64,000 bases of DNA. Source: Shimia_B sp039815465 (GTDB lineage Bacteria; Pseudomonadota; Alphaproteobacteria; Rhodobacterales; Rhodobacteraceae). Position numbers and translations under genes: made by a program. The stretch is from the NCBI GenBank assembly GCA_039815465.1, contig JBCBZG010000001.1, positions 248,001 to 312,000 on the forward strand. Reading direction: 5' to 3'. This document shows, piece after piece, positions 52,728-60,389 of this stretch. The notes under the pieces were generated by a model that made no database searches, was not told the origin of the DNA, and worked only from the letters and a program-made list of their open reading frames with translations. How positions within the stretch are numbered: position 1 is the stretch's first letter; each line of letters opens with the position of its first letter.

Positions 52728-53741
52728 CTAGACCTGGTAGTAGTCGCGGTACCACGCCACGAACGCCGCGACCCCGTCGCGCACATTCGTCTCGGGCTTG
52801 TAGCCCGTCAGCGATTGCAGCAGGTCAGCATTAGCCCAGGTCGCAGGCACATCGCCGGGCTGCATATCCATGTAATTTCGGATGGCCTCGCGCCCGGTGG
52901 CGGCCTCAATCGCGTCCACGAAATCAAGCAGACGCACCTTGTCGGAGTTACCGATATTGACGACCCGGTAGGGCGCGACCGGGCTCAGCGTATCGCCCTC
53001 CGCGATGTCATCGGCGCTGTCGGGCCGCTCTGGCGCCGCGTCGATCAGCAACCGGATGCCGCGCACCAGATCGTCCACATAGGTGAAGTCGCGCCACATC
53101 TGCCCGTGGTTGTAGATGTCGATCGGCACCCCATCCAGGATGCCGCGCGTGAACTTGAACAGCGCCATGTCTGGCCGCCCCCAGGGGCCATAGACCGTGA
53201 AAAAGCGGAACATCGTCGTCGGCAGATCATGCAGATGGGCATAGGAGTGCGCCATCGCCTCATTGGCCTTTTTCGTTGCCGCGTAGATCGTCATGGGGTG
53301 ATCGGCCTTATGCCCCTCTGCAAAGGGCATCTCGGCATTCGCCCCATAAACGGAGGAGGTCGAGGCCATCAGCAAATGATCCACCCCAAGGGCGCGCGCG
53401 GCTTCCATCACGTTGAAGGTGCCGACGACATTGGCATCAATGTAGGCCCGCGGGTTTTCGAGCGAATAGCGCACCCCCGCCTGCGCGGCGAGGTGAACGA
53501 TCACGTCGGGCTTGGCCGCGCGGATCGTCTCGATGGTGGTATCGGCATCCTCCACCAGCCCTTCGCTGGCGCTAAAATGCTCGGACTGCCGCAGGATCGC
53601 ATGGCGCCGCTCCTTAAGCCGCACATCGTAGTAATCCGTCATCCCGTCGAGCCCGACCACGCGGAACCCTTCCGCGAGCAGCAGCCGCGCGAGGTGAAAC
53701 CCGATGAACCCGGCAGAGCCCGTGATGAATACAGTGCGCAT
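52728..53741 (-). CDS. UDP-glucuronate 4-epimerase-like SDR
   Basis: A 337-residue extended SDR. It has the NAD motif ITGSAGFIGFHLARLL, the Ser of STSSVYG and the catalytic YAATK (YxxxK). It also shows the family-typical GMTDYYDVRLKERR and an RFFTVYGPWGRPDMALFKFT block that separates UDP-glucuronate 4-epimerases from GalE. It would supply UDP-galacturonate for an acidic polysaccharide. ATG 53741 shares its last base with the galE stop. Confidence 0.9.
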   Translation of the reverse strand: MRTVFITGSAGFIGFHLARLLLAEGFRVVGLDGMTDYYDVRLKERRHAILRQSEHFSASEGLVEDADTTIETIRAAKPDVIVHLAAQAGVRYSLENPRAYIDANVVGTFNVMEAARALGVDHLLMASTSSVYGANAEMPFAEGHKADHPMTIYAATKKANEAMAHSYAHLHDLPTTMFRFFTVYGPWGRPDMALFKFTRGILDGVPIDIYNHGQMWRDFTYVDDLVRGIRLLIDAAPERPDSADDIAEGDTLSPVAPYRVVNIGNSDKVRLLDFVDAIEAATGREAIRNYMDMQPGDVPATWANADLLQSLTGYKPETNVRDGVAAFVAWYRDYYQV

Positions 53742-54763
53742 CACCCCTCCCTCGCGCCGGTGGTGATCCAGTGCCAGCTCGTGGCGCACATATCCTCCAG
53801 ATCGCGGGTGGTTTCGAACCCGAGCAGCGCTTTGGCACGCGCGGGATCGGCGTAGCAGGTGGCCACGTCGCCGGGACGCCGGGGCGACAGCTTATAGGGC
53901 AGGTCCCGCCCGCACGCGGCGGAATAGGCGCGCAACATCTCCATCACAGACACACCGCGGCCGGTGCCTAGGTTCACGACATGGCCGCTGCCCGTCTCCA
54001 ACAGTTGCGACAGCGATAGGACGTGGCCCTGCGCCAGGTCGGCGACATGGATATAGTCGCGCACGCCGGTGCCGTCGGGCGTGTCGTAATCATTGCCGAA
54101 TACATTGAGCTCCGGCAGGTCGCCCGCGGCAACCTTAGCAATGAACGGCATCAGGTTGTTGGGGATGTCCGATGGGTCCTCGCCGATCAAACCGGACGGG
54201 TGTGCGCCCACGGGGTTGAAATACCGCAGCACGCCAAACGCCCAGTCCGGGTTGCTCGCGGCGGTTTGTTCCAGGATCTGCTCCCCCATGAGCTTGGTAA
54301 AGGCATAGGGGTTCGTGTAAGACCGCGGCGCGTCCTCGGTGATGGGCAGCACCTCAGGATCGCCATAGACCGTGGCCGATGACGAAAACACGAGCCGCCG
54401 CACCCCGCGCGCGTCCATCTCCCGCAACAGCGTCAACAGGCCCGAGCAGTTCACGTCGATATATTCCAACGGCTTGCGCGTGCTTTCACCCACGGCTTTC
54501 TTGGCGGCGAAATGGACGACGGCGTCGATGTCATGGTCCTCAAAAACGCGCGACACCAGCGCCCCGTCCAGGATCGAGCCCTCATACACATCGACGGAGT
54601 TCAACCCCGTCAGACGCGCCAAACGGCCCGGCACGCTACGCTTTGCGTTGGAAAAGTCGTCGAGGATCAGAACCTTATACCCAGCCTCGACCAACGCGAC
54701 AAAGGTGTGCGACCCGATATAGCCCGCACCACCCGTCAGGAGCACCGTTCCCTTCGCAGCCAT
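53741..54763 (-). CDS. galE: UDP-glucose 4-epimerase
   Basis: A 340-residue extended SDR. LTGGAGYIGSHTFVAL binds NAD, HFAAKKAVGESTRKPLEY is the GalE signature, SSSATVYG carries the Ser and PYAFTK the catalytic Tyr/Lys. It interconverts UDP-glucose and UDP-galactose. ATG 54763 is chosen because the upstream in-frame leader is unrelated. It lies 76 bp after the sugar-transferase gene in the polysaccharide operon. Confidence 0.94.
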   Translation of the reverse strand: MAAKGTVLLTGGAGYIGSHTFVALVEAGYKVLILDDFSNAKRSVPGRLARLTGLNSVDVYEGSILDGALVSRVFEDHDIDAVVHFAAKKAVGESTRKPLEYIDVNCSGLLTLLREMDARGVRRLVFSSSATVYGDPEVLPITEDAPRSYTNPYAFTKLMGEQILEQTAASNPDWAFGVLRYFNPVGAHPSGLIGEDPSDIPNNLMPFIAKVAAGDLPELNVFGNDYDTPDGTGVRDYIHVADLAQGHVLSLSQLLETGSGHVVNLGTGRGVSVMEMLRAYSAACGRDLPYKLSPRRPGDVATCYADPARAKALLGFETTRDLEDMCATSWHWITTGAREG

Positions 54764-54839
54764 GAGACCTCCGCCAGTTGGCACCACACTCCCGCGGGCA
54801 TAGCCGCACGCGGGGGCCATCACAACAGGCGACACGGCC

Positions 54840-55505
54840 TCAGCGCGATATCACGACCTCCAGCGCGCGCGCTGGTCGCCAAACCAGCACATGCGCCGCC
54901 CAGGCCCGCCCGGCGCAAAGCAAGACCGCGCTCGCCAGGCACACCCTTAGGTCCCGAAATGCGCCCCGGTCTTCGATATAGGCCAGGTCATGGCGCAGCT
55001 TTTGCTGGGCTTGGCTCTCGCTGGCCGCATAGCCCTGCAACACCTGCGCGCGGCCCGTGATCCCGGGCAGCACGCTGTGGCGCAGCCTGTAGCGTGGCAG
55101 GAGGCGTGCATAGGCCCGCGCGAAATAGACCTGCTCAGGCCGCGGTCCGACAAGGCTCATCTCCCCGCGGAGAACATTGATGAGCTGCGGCAGTTCATCG
55201 AGATGCGCCAACCGGATCAGCGCGCCCAAGCGGCTGATGCGGCGCGCCTCCGCCGGCGCAAACGCGGGCGCCCGCGCCGTCCCCACCATGGAGCGGAACT
55301 TGAACATCCGAAAAGACGCGCCCCCCCGCCCGGTCCGGACTTGCGTAAAGAGCAGCGGCCCGGGGTTAAAGACCGGGTTCAGCACCAGCAAGCACGCTGC
55401 GACAAGGCACAGCAGCGGCGCAAGCGCCCCCACAGCCAACAGATCGCACACCCGCTTGGCGGCAGGGATCGGCGCTGCCTGGCAGCGCAACTCAGGATCA
55501 ACCAC
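54840..55505 (-). CDS. ExoY-like undecaprenyl-phosphate sugar phosphotransferase
   Basis: A 221-residue initiating sugar transferase with a GTG start that overlaps the upstream stop by 8 bp. One membrane segment (about 21-43) precedes the family core: LFTQVRTGRGGASFRMFKFRSM, LDELPQLINVLRGEMSLVGPRPE and LPGITGRAQV (each block <25 residues in the protein). It transfers a sugar-1-phosphate to the lipid carrier to start exopolysaccharide or O-antigen assembly. It lacks the extra N-terminal helices of WbaP-type enzymes. No flippase or polymerase is in the window. Confidence 0.9.
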   Translation of the reverse strand: MVDPELRCQAAPIPAAKRVCDLLAVGALAPLLCLVAACLLVLNPVFNPGPLLFTQVRTGRGGASFRMFKFRSMVGTARAPAFAPAEARRISRLGALIRLAHLDELPQLINVLRGEMSLVGPRPEQVYFARAYARLLPRYRLRHSVLPGITGRAQVLQGYAASESQAQQKLRHDLAYIEDRGAFRDLRVCLASAVLLCAGRAWAAHVLVWRPARALEVVISR

Positions 55506-56463
55506 GCTGGCCCGACACTTTGAGCGGCGGCGCCTCCACCGCTGGGCCCTGGGTCGCACCGTCGAAATAGGCCCGCAGCGCCTGACCATAGGCCTCCTGC
55601 CCCGCGGTCCGCAGATGGCGCTGCGCGGCTGCGGCGAACTGGCGCCGGGTGATCAGCCCCCGCGACAACGCCGCAACCTCCGGCGCGCCCAAAAGCGCGC
55701 GCAACCGCCCCTGGTTCTGCGCCACAAAGCGACCCGCAGCCGATAGCGACGCCGCATCGGTCACGCGAAACCAGTTATGCTCAAAGCTCAGGCTGGGCGC
55801 CGCAAGCTCACCCGCGCTCAGGTACAGGTTCAAAAGCGCGCGCAGGTCCCGCAACGGCCGATCGGTCCGCTCGATCCAACTCGCAAAGGTGGGCGCCCGC
55901 GCGTCGAGCAGGTAAAGCCCGGCGAGCCGCCCCTGCTCCGGCTGTTTGATCTCATCGAGCTCGGGCTCGCTGGGGCTCGGCGCGCCTGCGCTATAAGAGC
56001 CGTCATTGTGCCGCTGCGCCAAGATCGCCGCCGCCCCCCGCTGCCCCGGCGCCACCCTGTCTAAGAAGGCGCCAAAGTCTGACCCGCTGATGATCGCATC
56101 CGCGAACGCCAGCACGGACGGCGCCCCGCCCAGAAACGCCTGCGCATCGGTGAGCGCGGCCACGCCGTTCCCGGGCTGGCTGGCGCGGACATAGCTGAGC
56201 TCCACCCCCAACCGCGCGCCGTCTTTGAAATAGGCCTTGTAATCACGCAGCTCCACGCCGTCGGCCACAAGCGCGATCTCGGTCACGCCCGCGTCAATCA
56301 GCGTTGACAGCATGTAGCAGATCAGCGGCTTGTCATGGACCGCCGTAAGTCCAAGCGGTGGCGGCGCGCCCCGCCCCCGTGGCACATACCCGTCGCCCGG
56401 AGCCACCAGGATGCCCTTACGCTCTAGCTTGCGCCGGGGCCTGTCTATCTTGGAAAAGGTCAT
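55498..56463 (-). CDS. Degenerate RmlA-like nucleotidyltransferase
   Basis: A 321-residue protein that aligns by eye with glucose-1-phosphate thymidylyltransferase (VHDKPLICYMLSTLIDAGV matches the YDKPMIYYPLS block; GLYLLDARAP matches GLYFYDN). Key catalytic signatures are lost. The GGxGTR loop reads APGDGYVPR (21-29). The Lys of KQLLP is absent. The GDN metal motif reads ADA (121-123), and LDTGT reads VTDAA. A C-terminal extension of about 60 residues is unlike RmlA. It is probably not a normal transferase and may be regulatory or altered in chemistry (inference). Confidence 0.75.
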   Translation of the reverse strand: MTFSKIDRPRRKLERKGILVAPGDGYVPRGRGAPPPLGLTAVHDKPLICYMLSTLIDAGVTEIALVADGVELRDYKAYFKDGARLGVELSYVRASQPGNGVAALTDAQAFLGGAPSVLAFADAIISGSDFGAFLDRVAPGQRGAAAILAQRHNDGSYSAGAPSPSEPELDEIKQPEQGRLAGLYLLDARAPTFASWIERTDRPLRDLRALLNLYLSAGELAAPSLSFEHNWFRVTDAASLSAAGRFVAQNQGRLRALLGAPEVAALSRGLITRRQFAAAAQRHLRTAGQEAYGQALRAYFDGATQGPAVEAPPLKVSGQRG

Positions 56464-56527
56464 AGCGTGCCTCCTAGACGCTGAAATTCATGGGATCGGG
56501 CGGCGAACGTGGGACGGGGTCTGCGGC

Positions 56528-57598
56528 TCATGCCACGGCCTCCCGCGGGCCTGGCCCGACGTGGGATCGCGCGCGGTCTGTCTCGTCCCGGCGCGTGACG
56601 ATGGTTTTCCACCAGCTCGCGTGGTTCACGTACCAATCAATCGTTGCTGCCAGCCCCTGGTCAAAGCTGAGCCGCGGCGCCCAGCCCAGATCGCGGCGCA
56701 GCGGGCCCGCATCCACGGGGGCGGAGGCCTGGTCGATCCCGGGCCGATCCTCCAAATGCGTGATCTGCTGGCTATAGGGCACGGGCTGCGGGCGGCGCAG
56801 CTGCAACTGGCGGCATAACGCGCGCACAAGATCGACATCGCGCAGCTCATTGCCCGTCGCCACGCCATAGCTTTGCCCGGGCGTCCCACCATCGAGCACC
56901 GCAAAAATCGCCCGCGCGTGGTCATCGACATGGAGCCAGTCGCGCGTCTGCTGACCATCCCCAAAAATCTCAATCTGATCGCCCAGCGCAGCCTGGGTCA
57001 GCGCCCGCGGGATCAGCTTTTCCGGGTTCTGCCAAGGCCCATAGGTGTCGGTTGCCCGCGTCATCAGCGTCGGCAGACCAAAGGCCTGAAACCAGCTTTG
57101 AACCAAATGATCAGCCGACGCCTTTGAGGCAGCTTGCGGGGCCTCGGGCGCGTAGTGCTGGTCGCCCTGGGGCGTGGCCCATACATCGCGGCTGCCTTTT
57201 ACGTTAGGAGCAGAGGCATGCAGGAACCGGAACCCATCAGGCCGCCCGACGCTCTCCCAATGAACGCGCGCAGCCTCCAGCAGCGTGGCCGTGCCCAGCA
57301 CATTCGTCCCGAGCGCATGGAGCGGGTTTGTCCGGCTGCGCAGATCATCCGTTTCGGCGGCCAGGTGGATCACAGCGCGGGGCGCGTGGGTGGCAAAGAG
57401 GCGCGCGGCCTCCTGCGCGTCGGTGATATCGATCGTCTCCAGCGTGTAGCCAGGCTCCTCCTCCAGGTCCCAAACGCTCGATAGCGAGGCCGCGTAGGTC
57501 AACAGATCTGCATTCACCACCCGCTCCCCGCGGGCCAGCGCCTCTCGGATCACGCGGTTGCCGATAAAGCCCGCGCCGCCGGTGACGAGCAGCGTCAT
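56528..57598 (-). CDS. Degenerate RmlB-like (dTDP-glucose 4,6-dehydratase family) SDR
   Basis: A 356-residue extended SDR with clear RmlB-type overall sequence: TGGAGFIG (6-13), NADLLTYAASLSSV, LPTLMTRATDTYGPWQNPEKLIPR and DRPGIDQASAPVDAGPLRRDLGW. The active site is not conserved. STDEVYG, which supplies the Asp/Glu acid-base pair, reads SAPNVKG (129-135), and the catalytic Tyr of YxxxK is Gln (QAASK, 155-159). The HFAAESHVDRS segment reads HLAAETDDLRS. NAD binding should survive; 4,6-dehydration should not. It heads the polysaccharide operon, 65 bp before the RmlA-like gene. Confidence 0.8.
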   Translation of the reverse strand: MTLLVTGGAGFIGNRVIREALARGERVVNADLLTYAASLSSVWDLEEEPGYTLETIDITDAQEAARLFATHAPRAVIHLAAETDDLRSRTNPLHALGTNVLGTATLLEAARVHWESVGRPDGFRFLHASAPNVKGSRDVWATPQGDQHYAPEAPQAASKASADHLVQSWFQAFGLPTLMTRATDTYGPWQNPEKLIPRALTQAALGDQIEIFGDGQQTRDWLHVDDHARAIFAVLDGGTPGQSYGVATGNELRDVDLVRALCRQLQLRRPQPVPYSQQITHLEDRPGIDQASAPVDAGPLRRDLGWAPRLSFDQGLAATIDWYVNHASWWKTIVTRRDETDRARSHVGPGPREAVA

Positions 57599-57848
57599 GG
57601 CCGCACCCTAGCGCGAGAGGCCTGAACGGGCGTGTCAACGGGACCGGAGAGGCCGCGCGCTGCGCGCGAGCCAAAGGCGCAAAGCCGCGCGTTTTCATCT
57701 CTTTGCATCTGACATCCCCTCACTTTGCAGCGTGGGGGAACGCTAGGCGCTGGGGGGTCAAGATCAGGTAAATGGCCGCGGTAAGCTGCCCACAACTTTG
57801 GTCAAATTGCGGCGGTTTCGGCGCGTGGCCCGGGGGCTCAGCCCCTGG
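57599..57848. other. Intergenic region upstream of the polysaccharide operon
   Basis: This 250-bp gap between glmM and the RmlB-like gene holds no supported gene. A hairpin with arms GGGGC (57833-57837) and GCCCC (57841-57845) around TCA sits just past the glmM stop and may end that transcript. On the minus strand TTGACC at 57805-57800 could be a -35 element, but no good -10 follows. The operon promoter is presumably here. Confidence 0.35.
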
Positions 57849-59192
57849 CTACCCCGCCGCGGCGCGCACGGCGCCCGCGATATCGGCCACCACGCGATCC
57901 ATCAGCGCAGCATCCTCGGCCTCGGCCATGACGCGGATCAACGGCTCCGTCCCCGATTTCCGAATGAGCAGCCGCCCACGACCGCTCAGCTCCGCCTCGC
58001 CCGCCTCAATGGCGGCTTTGACGGCGGCGTCCGCCAGCGGGTCGGCCCCCGCCGCATAGCGCACGTTTTCGAGCTTTTGTGGACAGGGCTCAAACACATT
58101 GGCCAAAGCGCTCGCAGGCGTCCCGCTGTCGACCATGGCCGACAAAAACTGCAAGCCTGCGAGCAGCCCGTCGCCGGTGGTGGCGTGGTCGGACATCACG
58201 ATATGGCCCGACTGCTCCCCCCCCAGATTGAACCCCTGGGCGCGCATGGCCTCCACCACATAGCGGTCGCCCACTTGTGTCCGATGCAGCGTCAGCCCCT
58301 GGCCGTCCAACCAGTGCTCAAGCCCCAGGTTCGACATCACCGTTGCCACAAGCGTGCCCCCCGCGAGCCGCCCCGCAGCCGCCCAGCGCCCAGCGATCAC
58401 CGCCATCAACTGGTCGCCATCGGCCACTGCGCCGGTTTCATCCACCAGGATCAGCCGATCCGCATCCCCGTCGAGCGCGAGCCCCACATGGGCGCCTTCT
58501 TCGACCACTTTGGCGGCAAGCGCGGCGGGAGATGTGGACCCGCAGCCCTTGTTGATGTTGTAACCATCAGGCGCCACCCCCATGGGGATGACGTCAGCGC
58601 CGAGTTCCCAAAGCACCTGCGGCGCAGCTTTGTAGCCCGCACCATGGGCGCAATCGACGACGATCTTGAGCCCGCCAAAGCGCTGACCACGCGGCAAGGT
58701 CGCCTTTACCGCCTCCACATACCGGCCGGTGGCGCTTTCGATGCGGGCGGCGCGCCCGATGTCTTGGGGATCGCACAGCGCCACGCCCGCCTCGAAGATC
58801 GCCGTAATCTCCGCCTCCGCCTCGTCGGACAGCTTGTAGCCGTCTTGGCCGAAAAACTTGATGCCATTGTCATGGTGCGGGTTGTGGCTGGCGGAAATCA
58901 TAACCCCCGCATCCGCGCGCATCGACGTCGTCAGCATCCCCACCGCGGGCGTGGGGATCGGCCCCAAAAAGATCACATCCATCCCCGTGGACATCAAACC
59001 AGACGCCAGGGCTGTCTCCAACATATAGCCCGACCGCCGCGTATCCTTGCCCACGATGACAGAGTTCTGCCCACCGCTCCGGCGGAAATACTGACCCGCC
59101 GCCGCCCCAATCCGCTGCACCGCCTCGGGCGTCATGGGAAAGCTATTGGCCGTGCCTCGGATGCCATCTGTGCCAAAGAGTTTGCGCGCCAT
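57849..59192 (-). CDS. glmM: Phosphoglucosamine mutase
   Basis: A 447-residue alpha-D-phosphohexomutase. It contains FGTDGIRGTAN at the N-terminus, the phosphoserine loop MISASHNPHHDNGIK, the Mg-binding DGDADRLILVDE, the sugar-binding GGEQSGHIVMSD and the phosphate-binding RKSGTEPLIRVM. It makes glucosamine-1-phosphate for peptidoglycan and LPS. ATG 59192 is chosen over an upstream in-frame start. Placement beside polysaccharide genes fits a nucleotide-sugar neighbourhood. Confidence 0.96.
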   Translation of the reverse strand: MARKLFGTDGIRGTANSFPMTPEAVQRIGAAAGQYFRRSGGQNSVIVGKDTRRSGYMLETALASGLMSTGMDVIFLGPIPTPAVGMLTTSMRADAGVMISASHNPHHDNGIKFFGQDGYKLSDEAEAEITAIFEAGVALCDPQDIGRAARIESATGRYVEAVKATLPRGQRFGGLKIVVDCAHGAGYKAAPQVLWELGADVIPMGVAPDGYNINKGCGSTSPAALAAKVVEEGAHVGLALDGDADRLILVDETGAVADGDQLMAVIAGRWAAAGRLAGGTLVATVMSNLGLEHWLDGQGLTLHRTQVGDRYVVEAMRAQGFNLGGEQSGHIVMSDHATTGDGLLAGLQFLSAMVDSGTPASALANVFEPCPQKLENVRYAAGADPLADAAVKAAIEAGEAELSGRGRLLIRKSGTEPLIRVMAEAEDAALMDRVVADIAGAVRAAAG

Positions 59193-59333
59193 ACTCGTCC
59201 CTTTATGTTTGGGGCCTGGGGTCTTTTGCCTCTGGCCTACCCGCCTCAATCCGTGCCGTCCAGCCTAGCGCGCAGCCGTTAGCGTTTTGCGAAGAGACTT
59301 GCGCACGCCCCCGTGCAAGGCGACACCGGGGCC

Positions 59334-60272
59334 ATGAGCGACGCGCCCAAATCCTGCTGCACCCCGGCCCGCCCCATCCCCGCCGCGCTGCGCGCGCACA
59401 CCATGGCACCGGGTGACGCTCCGCGTGACTGCGTGAAAATCCCCGGCGGCGCGGCGCTGATGGGCACGTCAAAGCCGCACTTGCCCGCCGATTGCGAGGG
59501 CCCGCTGCGCAAAACCAAGGTCAAACCCTTCTGGATGGAACGCGGGGCCGTCACCAACGCCCAGTTCGCCCGCTTCGTCGCCGACACCGGCTTTGTGACC
59601 GAGGCGGAGCGCCTGGGGTGGTCATTTGTCTTTGCGGCCCACGTCCCCAAAAGCATTGCCGCCACCGAAGGCGTGCTAGAGGCCCAGTGGTGGCGCCGCG
59701 TCGACGGAGCCGTGTGGTCCGCGCCCAATGGCCCAGGGACCCAGGACGCCGCGCATCCTGATCACCCCGTCGTGCAAGTCAGCTGGTCGGACGCCCGCGC
59801 CTATGCCGGGTGGGCGGGCGGACGCCTCCCGACCGAGGCGGAATGGGAACACGCCGCGCGCGGGGGCTTAGGCGATGTCACCTTTCCCTGGGGCGACGCC
59901 GCGCCCACCGACACCATGGACAGCTACCCCTGCAACATCTGGCAGGGCCGCTTTCCCGCGCTCAATACCCGCGCCGACGGCTACGACACCACCGCCCCCG
60001 CCGTGAGCTTTGCACCCAACGGTTACCGGCTTTTCAATATGGTGGGCAATGTCTGGGAATGGACGTCCGAGCCCTTTCGCCTGCGTTCCATCAAGCGGGA
60101 AATCAAAGCCCGCGAGAAAGCGCTCAAGGGCTACAAACTGCTCAAAGGCGGCAGTTTCCTGTGCCACGCCTCCTACTGCTTCCGCTACCGCATCGCCGCG
60201 CGGTCGGGAAACTCCCCCGACTCCACCACAACCCACCAAGGCTTCCGCGTGGTCTATGACAGCGCGCCCTAG
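59334..60272 (+). CDS. Formylglycine-generating enzyme (SUMF1-like)
   Basis: A 312-residue FGE-sulfatase domain protein. Two active-site cysteines are conserved as CHASYC (Cys277 and Cys282), in the FLCHASYCFRYRIAARSGNSPDS context characteristic of true copper-dependent formylglycine-generating enzymes. GGRLPTEAEWEHAARGG and MVGNVWEWTSEPF are family core blocks. It converts a Cys in sulfatases to formylglycine. No sulfatase gene is in the window. ATG 59334 (MSDAPK) is preferred, though a start seven codons earlier is possible. Confidence 0.9.
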   Translation: MSDAPKSCCTPARPIPAALRAHTMAPGDAPRDCVKIPGGAALMGTSKPHLPADCEGPLRKTKVKPFWMERGAVTNAQFARFVADTGFVTEAERLGWSFVFAAHVPKSIAATEGVLEAQWWRRVDGAVWSAPNGPGTQDAAHPDHPVVQVSWSDARAYAGWAGGRLPTEAEWEHAARGGLGDVTFPWGDAAPTDTMDSYPCNIWQGRFPALNTRADGYDTTAPAVSFAPNGYRLFNMVGNVWEWTSEPFRLRSIKREIKAREKALKGYKLLKGGSFLCHASYCFRYRIAARSGNSPDSTTTHQGFRVVYDSAP

Positions 60273-60389
60273 CGCGAGGTCGCAAATCGCACCCCATGTC
60301 GCAAACGAGCGCAAATCCGGCGCTACGTCCTAGCGTAATTTCAGCGCCAAGTTACGTTTTGACCAACTCAGACACTTCAGGGGGCCGTC

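Noticed and set aside
57798..59282. A 494-codon plus-strand open frame across glmM
   Set aside because: It lies opposite an unmistakable phosphoglucosamine mutase and shows no recognisable domain.
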